DNA of 63,429 nucleotides, from assembly GCF_963548695.1 (NCBI RefSeq), contig NZ_CAUUWA010000005.1, positions 1 to 63,429 on the forward strand, read 5' to 3'. The position numbers and the translations under genes are program-made. Below the pieces are notes generated by a model. That model worked only from the letters and a program-made list of their open reading frames with translations, had not been told where the DNA came from and ran no database searches. Positions 23,699 through 31,508 of the stretch are shown here, piece after piece. The DNA is from an uncultured Fretibacterium sp. GTDB taxonomy: Bacteria > Synergistota > Synergistia > Synergistales > Aminobacteriaceae. How positions within the stretch are numbered: the first letter of the stretch is position 1; each line of letters begins with the position of its first letter.

Positions 23699-25366
23699 TC
23701 AATCCTTCGGAAAAACAGCCCCCGACATGGCCGACGAAACCATTCTGGCATAACGCCTCAGATAACTGCCCCCGGGGATACTGTTCTCCCTCTTCGTCCA
23801 CCCCCTGCGCCGTCTCCGCAGCTCGTCCTCGTCGACCTCAAGTTCTACCTTTCCATTCGGGATATCGATAGAGATCGTATCGCCCTCCTGAACGAGAGCA
23901 ATCGGACCACCCTCCGCCGCCTCCGGTGATACATGGCCGATCGCGGCCCCGGCGGTTCCTCCGGAAAATCGCCCGTCCGTGATCAAAGCGACTTCGAGAC
24001 CAAGCCCCATGCCTACAATAGCCGCCGTCGCCGTGAGCATCTCCCGCATCCCCGGTCCCCCTTTAGGCCCCTCGTAACGAATCACCACGACATCTCCCGG
24101 CTTGATCTTACCTCCATAAATCGCAGCAACAGCCTCTTCTTCTCTCTCGAATATCCTTGAAGGTCCCCGATGCCTGTACATCTTGGGGTTGACTGCGGCT
24201 ATCTTACATACCGATCCCTCCGGAGCGAGGTTACCGAAGAGCAACTGAAGGCCGCCGGTTTTGGAATAAGGGTTGCCGAAAGGACGGATGACCTCGTCAT
24301 TGCTCACAGCAGAACCCCTGACGTTCTCGAAAAGGCTTTTTCCCGTCACGGTGAGGGCATCCCCATGAAGCATACCGGCCTCTGCAAGCTGTGCCAGAAC
24401 AGCGGTGATCCCTCCGGCACGATAGAGATCCTCCGGATAGTGTCCGCGCTCCGCCGGGCTCAACTTCACCAAATGGGACACATGTTTCGACTTCTCCGCG
24501 AAGATCCTGGGGTCGAAATCGATATCCGCCTCATGGGCCAACGCGGTGAGGTGCAGAATCGTATTCGACGAGCCGCCAATAGCCAGGTCTAGGACAACGG
24601 CATTCTCCAGGGCCTCGTGCGTCACGATCTGCCGTGGGGTGATCCCCTTCTTCAAGAGCTCCATGATCTTGCGTCCCGTGTCGCGAGCCAGAGCGATACG
24701 TCGTCCCGATGCCGCAGGTGTTGCGCTGCCTGGCAAGCACATCCCCAAAGCCTCGGTCAGGTAGTTCATGGAGTTGGCCGTTCCCAAAAGATTACAGGCC
24801 CCACACCCCGGCAGGGCATCTCTCTCCATTTCGGCAAGCTGTGCCTCGGACATCTCCTTTTTGGCTACAAGCCCTTGGGAGAACATCAAATCAGAATATC
24901 CCATGGCCTTACCCTTATGATATCCCGTCGCCATAGGGCCGCCACTCACCAGAATCGCTGGAACATCCAGGCGTATCGCCGCCATAAGCATTCCCGGCGT
25001 AATCTTGTCGCAGTTTGTCACAAGCACCATGGCATCATAGGAGTGAGCGTTCATCATCACCTCAATGGTATCGGCAATCAACTCACGGCTGGCCAAAGGA
25101 TAGTGCATTCCAAAATTCCCCTGAGCGATACCGTCGCAGATCCCTATCGTAGGGAATTCCACCGGCATTCCCCCGGCTTCGATGATGCCCTCCCGTACGG
25201 CTCTGGCGATCAAATCAAGCTGCATGTGGCCCGGCATACACTCGTTCCTGGAATTGACGAGGCCAACAATTGGCTTTTTCAGATCTTCCGGGGAATATCC
25301 CATGGCGTAGTAAAGCGCCCTATGGGTCGCCCGTTCTATTCCTTTTTTCGTGATTTCACTTTTCAT
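23699..25366 (-). CDS. ilvD: Dihydroxy-acid dehydratase (IlvD)
   Basis: 555-aa Fe-S dehydratase that converts 2,3-dihydroxyisovalerate to 2-oxoisovalerate, the substrate of PanB and the precursor of valine. The three iron-sulfur Cys motifs CDGIAQGNFGMHY, TNCDKITPGMLMAA and PGCGACNLLGTANSM are intact, and the C-terminal GRFSGGTAGAAIGHVSPEA is typical. The length is normal and it resembles true IlvD more than sugar-acid dehydratases, although the two share one family. It sits between the TRAP genes and the panE/panB genes on the same strand, which suggests the TRAP substrate is a 2,3-dihydroxy acid. Confidence 0.92.
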   Translation of the reverse strand: MKSEITKKGIERATHRALYYAMGYSPEDLKKPIVGLVNSRNECMPGHMQLDLIARAVREGIIEAGGMPVEFPTIGICDGIAQGNFGMHYPLASRELIADTIEVMMNAHSYDAMVLVTNCDKITPGMLMAAIRLDVPAILVSGGPMATGYHKGKAMGYSDLMFSQGLVAKKEMSEAQLAEMERDALPGCGACNLLGTANSMNYLTEALGMCLPGSATPAASGRRIALARDTGRKIMELLKKGITPRQIVTHEALENAVVLDLAIGGSSNTILHLTALAHEADIDFDPRIFAEKSKHVSHLVKLSPAERGHYPEDLYRAGGITAVLAQLAEAGMLHGDALTVTGKSLFENVRGSAVSNDEVIRPFGNPYSKTGGLQLLFGNLAPEGSVCKIAAVNPKMYRHRGPSRIFEREEEAVAAIYGGKIKPGDVVVIRYEGPKGGPGMREMLTATAAIVGMGLGLEVALITDGRFSGGTAGAAIGHVSPEAAEGGPIALVQEGDTISIDIPNGKVELEVDEDELRRRRRGWTKRENSIPGGSYLRRYARMVSSAMSGAVFPKD

Positions 25367-25419
25367 AGCCTACCCCCTTTTGGAAAAACCCCTCCACTGA
25401 CACTGTTAAAAACATCCGC

Positions 25420-26703
25420 TCATTGTGCTCCAACCAGGGTGGGTATCCACATCAATGCCTGTGGAAAATACGTTACAAAGATCAGGACGGCTATTAAGGC
25501 AAAGAGATATGGCAGTATTTTTATGGTGATTCTTTCGATACCGACGCCCGCAATGCTGCTCGCGACATACAAATTCACCGCCATGGGAGGCGTGATCATG
25601 CCAATGGATGTGTTGACTACAATGATCAGTCCGAGGGCGACAGGATGCATTCCAAGCTGCACGCATAGCGGAAGCAGAATGGGCGTCATGAGCAGTATGA
25701 TGGATTGAGTTTCCAGGAAACATCCCAGGAAAAGCAAGCTCAGATTCATCATGAGAAACAGTGTGTATTTGCTGGAGAAAGACGTCAGCAAGTAGCGGGT
25801 GATCTGCCCGGGGACTCCAGCGCTGGTCATGAGCCAGGAAAATGATGAGGAGACGGCCACGATGAACAAGACGATAGCCGTACTGATCCCGGATTTCGTG
25901 AAGATTGCAGGCAGGTCCGAGTAGCTGATATCCCGATAGACGTACACACTGATAATGAAGGAATACACACAGGCTACCGCTGCCGCCTCTGTCGGCGTAA
26001 AAATGCCGCCGTAGATGCCGCCGAGTATGATGACCGGCATAAGGAGTGCCCAAATCGCATCAAAAAAAGCGGCCAGAATCTCTTTCGAAGAAACTTTACC
26101 CTGGACTCCCCTCTCATATCGCCCACACAGGATGAGACTCACCACTATAATAGTAAGGGCAAGAAGAAGCCCCGGCATGATTCCAGCAATGAACATCGTA
26201 CTGATAGAGACCGAGGCCACCAAAGAATATGTAATCATGGAGATGCTGGGTGGAATGATGACACCCAGAGTCCCTGAGGCCGCTGCGACTGCGGCGGAGC
26301 TGTCCTCAGGATATCCCACTTCCTTCATCTCCGGAATCATGATCCCCCCGATCGCGGCCACCGTCGCAGGATTCGATCCGGAAATGGCACCAAAAAAACC
26401 GGATGCGATCGTCGTGATAATAGCCAAACGGGCTGGGATACGCCGGCAGATAAGGTGGATGAATCGCAGCAGTCTTTTCGAAATGCCACCTTGTTGCATC
26501 AGGTCACCTGCCAGGATAAAAAAGGGCACCGCCATGAAAGGAAAGTTATCTAGCGCCGTAAACATACGCTGGACGATAATTGTACTGGGAACACGCGTCC
26601 CGCCGAAGGTCAGGGCAGCGAGAACCCCCATCCCCATGGAAATTCCTATCGGGACACCTAGGATCAGGACGACGAAGAGCACTCCAAACAGTATGAAAGC
26701 CAT
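25420..26703 (-). CDS. TRAP transporter large permease (DctM type)
   Basis: 427-aa polytopic membrane protein with about 12 helices that carries out Na+-driven uptake in tripartite ATP-independent transporters. Family segments include FPFMAVPFFILAGDLMQQGG, ISGSNPATVAAIGGIMIPEM and PTEAAAVACVYSFI. It begins after a GGGGGAAG site and lies 13 bp after the small permease gene, with ilvD 53 bp downstream. It belongs to the IclR-controlled operon. Confidence 0.94.
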   Translation of the reverse strand: MAFILFGVLFVVLILGVPIGISMGMGVLAALTFGGTRVPSTIIVQRMFTALDNFPFMAVPFFILAGDLMQQGGISKRLLRFIHLICRRIPARLAIITTIASGFFGAISGSNPATVAAIGGIMIPEMKEVGYPEDSSAAVAAASGTLGVIIPPSISMITYSLVASVSISTMFIAGIMPGLLLALTIIVVSLILCGRYERGVQGKVSSKEILAAFFDAIWALLMPVIILGGIYGGIFTPTEAAAVACVYSFIISVYVYRDISYSDLPAIFTKSGISTAIVLFIVAVSSSFSWLMTSAGVPGQITRYLLTSFSSKYTLFLMMNLSLLFLGCFLETQSIILLMTPILLPLCVQLGMHPVALGLIIVVNTSIGMITPPMAVNLYVASSIAGVGIERITIKILPYLFALIAVLIFVTYFPQALMWIPTLVGAQ

Positions 26704-26716
26704 TGCTCTTCCCCCT

Positions 26717-27214
26717 TTATTGGTATTCTTCCGGATGCTCCGCCTTTAACGGAGTTGAAGACAGAGACGATCTCCAATAATATTGGAGCGTCCGAAGCAG
26801 CATGAGCAGGCAACCTATCGGGATGGCGGAATACATTGTCCAGATGGGAACCTCCAGCGAGGGAGAAATTTGATGCATTGAATAGAGGCGCTGCAGGTAT
26901 CCGAACGAGAGGAAACATACCGTACCGCAGAAAAAGACGGCCAAAAGAACGATCAGTCCCCTGATAGCCTTGTGAAATGCTTTGGGAGTGACCATAAAAA
27001 TGACCTCGACCGCAAAATGTGCGTTCTTCTTGGCAGCAGCACTGATACCGATAAATACGAGCCAAATCATGATGTATCGGGCGGCTTCCTCATACCAGGC
27101 CAAAGAAAACCAACCGGAATATCGCCCCACGGTTCCGGCAAAGACGATAAGGACCATCACCGGCATGAGCACGGTAAGGACATACTCCTCAAAACGATCG
27201 ACCAACTTCCCCAC
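26717..27214 (-). CDS. TRAP transporter small permease (DctQ type)
   Basis: 165-aa membrane protein with four predicted helices, the small subunit that pairs with DctM. It has the characteristic early helix (VLTVLMPVMVLIVFAGTVGR), a W-x-E-E-xx-R segment (SLAWYEEAARYIMIWLVF) and an acidic C-terminus. The GTG start follows GGAGGGG by eight bases. Between the binding protein and large permease genes, as usual. Confidence 0.92.
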   Translation of the reverse strand: MGKLVDRFEEYVLTVLMPVMVLIVFAGTVGRYSGWFSLAWYEEAARYIMIWLVFIGISAAAKKNAHFAVEVIFMVTPKAFHKAIRGLIVLLAVFFCGTVCFLSFGYLQRLYSMHQISPSLEVPIWTMYSAIPIGCLLMLLRTLQYYWRSSLSSTPLKAEHPEEYQ

Positions 27215-27287
27215 GTCTTTTTCCCCTCCCTTCCCTCAAGGAGCAGACAGGGCCTTCCAACGAGAGGCCCTGTCCGTCGCTAAACCC

Positions 27288-28262
27288 TCATTCACCCAGC
27301 ATGGCCTTCAGGTATTCGGGATTGACCTTCGATCGAAACTGTTCGTATACAGGAAGACAGGCCTTTTTCCATTCTTCCCTGTCCACATCGGTAATCGTGA
27401 CTCCCTTCGCCTCCAGTTCTTTTCGAATCTGCTCATCGAGACTGGCGCTGTACTCCCGCTCCCAATCACGCGCCTCCTTCTCCGCCCTCAGGATGGCATC
27501 CTGGATATCTTTGTCGAAGCTGTCGAACACCTGCTTGCTCATCAGGAATGGGGCCGGAGAATAAAAGTGCCCGGTGAGAGAAAGATGCTTTTGTACCTCG
27601 TAAATCTTTACTGTGGAAAAGATGATCAATGGATTCTCCTGCCCATCAATCGTTCCCTGTTGCAAGGCAATGAAAACCTCTCCCCAAGCCATCGGCGTGG
27701 GAGTCGCCCCCAGGAGCTTGAACGTCGCCTGATGGATGGGGTTCTCCATCGTTCGTATCTTCACCCCCGCCAAGTCTCCGGGGTGTGCGATGACCTTTTT
27801 GTTGTTCGAAACATGACGAAAGCCGTTCTCCCAAAAACCGAGTCCTTTGATGCCCTTATCCTCCAGGGCCTTGAGGATAGCTGTGCCCACCTCTCCATCC
27901 ATGATGCTGTACGCTTTCTGCCTGTCCACGACGATGAAAGGGAAGTCAAAAACCATGAAGTCAGGCGAGAAGTTTGCGAGCGGGGCCGAGGAGACGATGC
28001 ACATGTCGATCAGCCCCATAGCAGCACCCTCGATCATATCCCGTTCGTTACCAAGCTGACTGCTGGGGAAAAGTTCCACCGTCACCTTACCGTTCGTGTA
28101 CTTTTCCAGGTTCTCCTTAAACTTTTCGGCCCCCCTGTAATAATGCCCGCCTACTTCCGTAGTCATCCCAAGACGCAGTACGACCGGGACATCCGCAAAA
28201 GCCCCCGACGCAAGCAAACACACATTGAATGCCAACAACATTGCAAGGAAACACTTTTTCAT
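27288..28262 (-). CDS. TRAP transporter solute-binding protein (DctP family)
   Basis: 324-aa periplasmic binding protein with a signal peptide (MKKCFLAMLLAFNVCLLASG, then AFA). It has DctP-family blocks: KVTVELFPSSQLGNERDMIE, PFIVV, the ligand-carboxylate Arg in LAGVKIRTMENP and GEVFIALQQGTIDGQENPL. The Arg indicates a carboxylic acid ligand. The context (ilvD, panB) suggests a branched hydroxy- or oxo-acid. Strong AGGAGG site. Confidence 0.93.
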   Translation of the reverse strand: MKKCFLAMLLAFNVCLLASGAFADVPVVLRLGMTTEVGGHYYRGAEKFKENLEKYTNGKVTVELFPSSQLGNERDMIEGAAMGLIDMCIVSSAPLANFSPDFMVFDFPFIVVDRQKAYSIMDGEVGTAILKALEDKGIKGLGFWENGFRHVSNNKKVIAHPGDLAGVKIRTMENPIHQATFKLLGATPTPMAWGEVFIALQQGTIDGQENPLIIFSTVKIYEVQKHLSLTGHFYSPAPFLMSKQVFDSFDKDIQDAILRAEKEARDWEREYSASLDEQIRKELEAKGVTITDVDREEWKKACLPVYEQFRSKVNPEYLKAMLGE

Positions 28263-28377
28263 CCCTCAATCCTCCTTTACCTTCCGAACAAAAATCCATC
28301 TCGACCCGACAAGTTCCTCACAACGCACTCCCTGACTTTTCTTGGCCCTGTCTTCTACACCTCCTCTCAGAACCCCG

Positions 28378-29151
28378 TCAAGGCTCCCGACTTCCCAGGG
28401 AGGCCGAAAAACGCCTCGCGACATCACGCACAAGGTAATTCAATCGTTCTTCATCATCCATTTCCTCAAAACGAAACTGCGGCAAAGCGATGCTTATCGC
28501 CGCAAGGACGTTTTTACTTGAATCGAACACAGGCGCGGCAATGCAATGGATACCTTTGATATGTTCCTCATTATCAATGCTGTAGCCACAACTACGAATT
28601 TTTTCAAGATCGACCAGCAGGGAGGGAATATCCGTAAAAGTTCTCGCAGTGTAGCGAAAAAAATGCTGCTCACGAAAGATCTCACGCACCTCCTCTTCGG
28701 AACAATAGGCAATGAGGGCCTTCCCAAGCCCCGTGCAATAAAGAGGGATGGTCTGTCCCAGATTCATGCAAACCTTGATAGTGTCGGTAGATTCAATCTT
28801 GCTCAGATAAAGTGCCTGAGTACCATCCCTTATTGCAAGGTTTACAGCCTCTCCGGTAAGCTGCGAAAGTTCGAGCATGTAAGGATGGGCAAGCTTCGGG
28901 AGACCAGTACGCCTGGCGACACTCGTGCCTATCTCGAACAATTTGTAGCTGTTGTAGTATTTCGAGCTGGAAGGGTTCTGTACTATATAGCCCAGCGATC
29001 TTAAGGTTGCAAGGACACGAAAAGCCGTACTTTTGTCCAGAGAAAGCCTTTTGCCTATCTCAGTGACTCCGAGTTCGCCATAAACGTCCAGAAGTTCGAT
29101 CACGGAAAAAGCACGTTCTACGGACTGAAGCTTGTTCTCCTTGGCCATCAT
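28378..29151 (-). CDS. IclR-family transcriptional regulator
   Basis: 257-aa regulator. The N-terminal winged helix (SVERAFSVIELLDVYGELGV, then EIGKRLSLDKSTAFRVLATL) is followed by the IclR effector domain, with GKALIAYCSEEEV and the ending GIHCIAAPVFDSSKNVLAAI. It is the first gene of the operon that encodes the TRAP system, IlvD and the PanB proteins, all on the same strand, so it probably controls them and itself. IclR effectors are usually small organic acids. Confidence 0.93.
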   Translation of the reverse strand: MMAKENKLQSVERAFSVIELLDVYGELGVTEIGKRLSLDKSTAFRVLATLRSLGYIVQNPSSSKYYNSYKLFEIGTSVARRTGLPKLAHPYMLELSQLTGEAVNLAIRDGTQALYLSKIESTDTIKVCMNLGQTIPLYCTGLGKALIAYCSEEEVREIFREQHFFRYTARTFTDIPSLLVDLEKIRSCGYSIDNEEHIKGIHCIAAPVFDSSKNVLAAISIALPQFRFEEMDDEERLNYLVRDVARRFSASLGSREP

Positions 29152-29948
29152 CCGATCCCCCTTACATTAACGTAAAAAAACAAGTCAAGGAAAAACGGAA
29201 AACAGGTTCAAGTTCTTTCAAAACCCAGGCTCAGAAATCTCATGAAAAAATTCTTAAATTTGTTTCAAATATCGGCACAATATTTATTATATCGGCACAA
29301 TATTAAATTAACATTCAAAATGTTTTTTGTCAATTCAAAAAACAGGCGAATAAAGATGGGTTCCCCAAGAACGCTCCAATGGAAATACCCCGCGTCAGAG
29401 AGGGTTCAGCGAGGCAGGGAATGCATACCCTCACACAGGGAAGGATCGGACATGAGTCAAAGGCGTTGAAAGCCCGCCAGGGGACGCGTTTGGGGAGGAT
29501 ATTGCCCAAGTCATGGAATGCAGTTCAGAGCCAAAGAGGGGGGTAAACGAATCGGGCAACAAAATTTCAGTTAAGGACTGATGAGTTCATTTCCGACGGT
29601 ATCCAACAAGAAGTACCGTCTGCTTGAAGGTTCGAGCCATCTGCGGTGCAAACTATGTCAGAACAGGAAAATCCTGTGATTTGCGTTCTTAGACAGCAGG
29701 GCTCACGGCGGACCATCAACCTGCAGACAGGAATAATTCTGATCTGCGAATAACAGAGTGGCCGATACCGAAACTGTAAACCGTTTTTTATAACGTCGAA
29801 AGAAATGAAATAAAGTGCCGCTTGTCAAGTTCGTTTTCCTACTTCTCCTCCTGACATCAGGCACTTCACATAGATTGTAAATCCAAGGAGTCAGGAAAAA
29901 AATATCACTTTGTCATTTCCTCGCCTGCCATAGACCTCGCCAACCGCA
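29152..29948. other. AT-rich non-coding stretch upstream of iclR
   Basis: About 800 bp, markedly AT-rich next to iclR and with no supported gene. It holds the paired direct repeat at 29269-29304 and presumably the promoter of the minus-strand operon. The segment 29450-29880 shows neither a coding frame nor a recognisable RNA. Confidence 0.45.
29269..29304. promoter_or_regulatory. Tandem 16-bp direct repeat, candidate operator of the iclR operon
   Basis: ATATCGGCACAATATT occurs at 29269-29284 and again at 29289-29304, a 20-bp period (two helical turns). It lies about 120-150 bp upstream of the iclR start. The spacing and position suit two regulator dimers on one face of the DNA, but the binding protein is not known. 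Confidence 0.4.
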
Positions 29949-30464
29949 CTAACCCCGAATCTCATGTACCTTCGACCGATCCAGCTTCGAGAGGTCGTAG
30001 TCTTCCTTCATCTCGTCCTTGAAGCCGATGGCCAGAAGGCACAGGACGGAGAGGCGCTCGGGGATGTCCAGCATCCGCCTCACCGCGTCCTCGGCCGTTC
30101 CCTCCCCGCAGGGGCGCCTACGGACCTGGACCCAGCAGCATCCCAGGCCCAGGGCCTCCGCCTCGAGAAAGATCTGCGTGGCGGCGATGGAGGCGTCCTC
30201 CTCCCAGACATCGCTGACAGCGGGGTCGGCCGTCACGGCGACCGCCAGAGCGGCTGTCCTCAGGGCATCCCCGCCCGCGTCGCGGCAGCCCGCAAGCCGC
30301 GCAACCATCGCCCGGTCCCGGACGAAGAAAAGTTCCACGGGCTTTCTGTTCTTTGCCGACGGGGCCAGAAGCCCCGCGTAGACCAGCGCCTCGATCTGCG
30401 GATCGCTCAAAACGCCGTCCGTAAACTTGCGAATGCTCCTGCGCCGTCCCAGAAGTTCCAGCAT
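29949..30464 (-). CDS. Nitroreductase-family flavoprotein
   Basis: 171-aa FMN-dependent oxidoreductase of the nitroreductase family. The start RRSIRKFTDGVLSD and the APSAKNRKPVELFFV block are FMN-binding hallmarks, AATQIFLEAEALGLGCCWVQ is the conserved core helix, and the ending gives the typical C-terminal P-(E/D)-RL...AIGF stretch. It stands alone on the minus strand. The substrate (quinone, nitro compound, flavin) is not predictable. Confidence 0.9.
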   Translation of the reverse strand: MLELLGRRRSIRKFTDGVLSDPQIEALVYAGLLAPSAKNRKPVELFFVRDRAMVARLAGCRDAGGDALRTAALAVAVTADPAVSDVWEEDASIAATQIFLEAEALGLGCCWVQVRRRPCGEGTAEDAVRRMLDIPERLSVLCLLAIGFKDEMKEDYDLSKLDRSKVHEIRG

Positions 30465-30524
30465 GGGTCCTCATCCTTTCGTTTTCGGAATATTCCACAG
30501 GTCCATTATCCATTATACCCAAAA

Positions 30525-30558
30525 TCCCCCCGCACAGGCCGCAGGGGGCATCTTTTTA
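30525..30558 (+). terminator. Terminator-like hairpin upstream of the small YjfB-like gene
   Basis: A GC-rich stem (30526-30533 with 30541-30548, one imperfect pair) is followed by CATCTTTTTA. It lies 61 bp after the divergent nitroreductase start and 83 bp before the plus-strand small gene, so it could terminate a short leader transcript or be a leftover. Confidence 0.4.
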
Positions 30559-30640
30559 TTGTGGGAAGTGAGGACATCTGGTAAAATTCCCTGGAACCGG
30601 CGCGTCCGGGATGTCGTTTCACAGCAGGGAGGGATATTCC

Positions 30641-30901
30641 GTGAACATCAACAGTTTCGACAAGCTGGGGCAGGCCGGGGCCGCCATGATGCAGGACTCC
30701 GTCAACCGGGCCGCGGCGGTGGCCGAGTCCGTGAGCTCGGGCGGCCTGGACGTCATGGACATCGCGAAGTCGTCCGTCGAGCTCAGCCAGGCAAAGGTTC
30801 AGATGGCTATGGGCGCCTTTCTCATCCGCACCCAGGAGGAGCTTATGAACTCCACTCTCCAGCTTTTTGGCGTGGGGAAGAACCATAACGCGAAGTACTG
30901 A
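30641..30901 (+). CDS. Small YjfB-like putative motility protein
   Basis: 86-aa protein with no signal peptide or membrane helix. The central MDIAKSSVELSQAKVQMAMG pattern and an amphipathic helix ending in a Leu/Phe tail resemble the YjfB family, a short putative motility protein group in Bacillus and relatives. The GTG start follows AGGGAGG by about eight bases; an upstream in-frame ATG lacks a site. It is monocistronic and ends 53 bp before a strong hairpin. Three chemoreceptors in this window fit a motile cell, but the function remains unknown. Confidence 0.6.
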   Translation: MNINSFDKLGQAGAAMMQDSVNRAAAVAESVSSGGLDVMDIAKSSVELSQAKVQMAMGAFLIRTQEELMNSTLQLFGVGKNHNAKY

Positions 30902-30954
30902 GCCCCGGCAGACACGCCAGGGGCGCCGAGCGCACCAGGGTCTTCGGAGTATGA

Positions 30955-30986
30955 AGGCGGCGCCGGCCGATGGGCCGGCGCCGCCT
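30955..30986. terminator. GC-rich 14-bp-stem hairpin between convergent genes
   Basis: Perfect arms 30955-30968 and 30973-30986 with a GATG loop, made almost only of G and C. It lies between the plus-strand small gene and the minus-strand inhibitor-like gene, suggesting termination from either side, although T-runs are short. Confidence 0.6.
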
Positions 30987-31002
30987 CGCTTTCACAAAAT
31001 CC

Positions 31003-31479
31003 CTACTTCTTCGGCTTCGACTTTGCGGGAGCCTTCTGTTTTTTTATCTGGGGCTTCGGCTCTTGAACTTTCTTGTCTGCGGAAACCGCCCCGCTCCCCT
31101 TCGGCTTCCCCATCATGCGCACTTCATGGTTGGGCGAGACGGCCAGCACCTCGGGCCGCTTCTCCAGCGCCTCGATCAGCTGCTCCGTCGTCTGCTTATC
31201 GGAGGCGAAAAGGGCGAAGATCGTACCCCCCGCGGCGGAGAGGCTCTCGTAGACGTTCACGACGCGCGCGCCCACGCCGTGGGCAACCTCCGCCACGTAA
31301 ATTCGGCCCTCCACGCTCGCGAGGGTCTCCTCGGTCAGGGGCCCCGCCAGTCCATTTTTAAGCACGACCAGCGCCTCGCCCGGCGCCGCAGGAGCGCCCG
31401 CAAAAGCGGCAGGACAGGCCGCCAACAGCATGGACAACAGGATAACCGTAATTTTACCTTTCTCCAGCATCGTCATCAT
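31003..31479 (-). CDS. Secreted free-standing subtilase propeptide-like (I9-type) protein
   Basis: About 158-aa exported protein with a signal peptide (ITVILLSMLLAACPAAFAG). The mature part mirrors the propeptide of the subtilase encoded just upstream: both have PGEALVVxK, a GARV...YESLS/YGSLS block, an FALxxS(D/E)xxT(A/T)EQLxExL stretch and RxxVLAxSPN. The protease domain is absent and the tail is Lys/Pro-rich (KPQIKKQKAPAKSKPKK). Propeptides of this family fold and inhibit their protease, so a secreted inhibitor or folding helper acting in trans is a fair inference. The ATG at 31479 follows AAAGGA by six bases. It lies 23 bp downstream of the protease gene. Confidence 0.75.
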   Translation of the reverse strand: MMTMLEKGKITVILLSMLLAACPAAFAGAPAAPGEALVVLKNGLAGPLTEETLASVEGRIYVAEVAHGVGARVVNVYESLSAAGGTIFALFASDKQTTEQLIEALEKRPEVLAVSPNHEVRMMGKPKGSGAVSADKKVQEPKPQIKKQKAPAKSKPKK

Positions 31480-31508
31480 CCCCAATCCTTTTCATACTTT
31501 ACACTACT

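Noticed and set aside
29600..29680. GGTTCGAGCC resembling a tRNA T-arm
   Set aside because: No matching T-stem, anticodon arm or acceptor stem can be paired around it.
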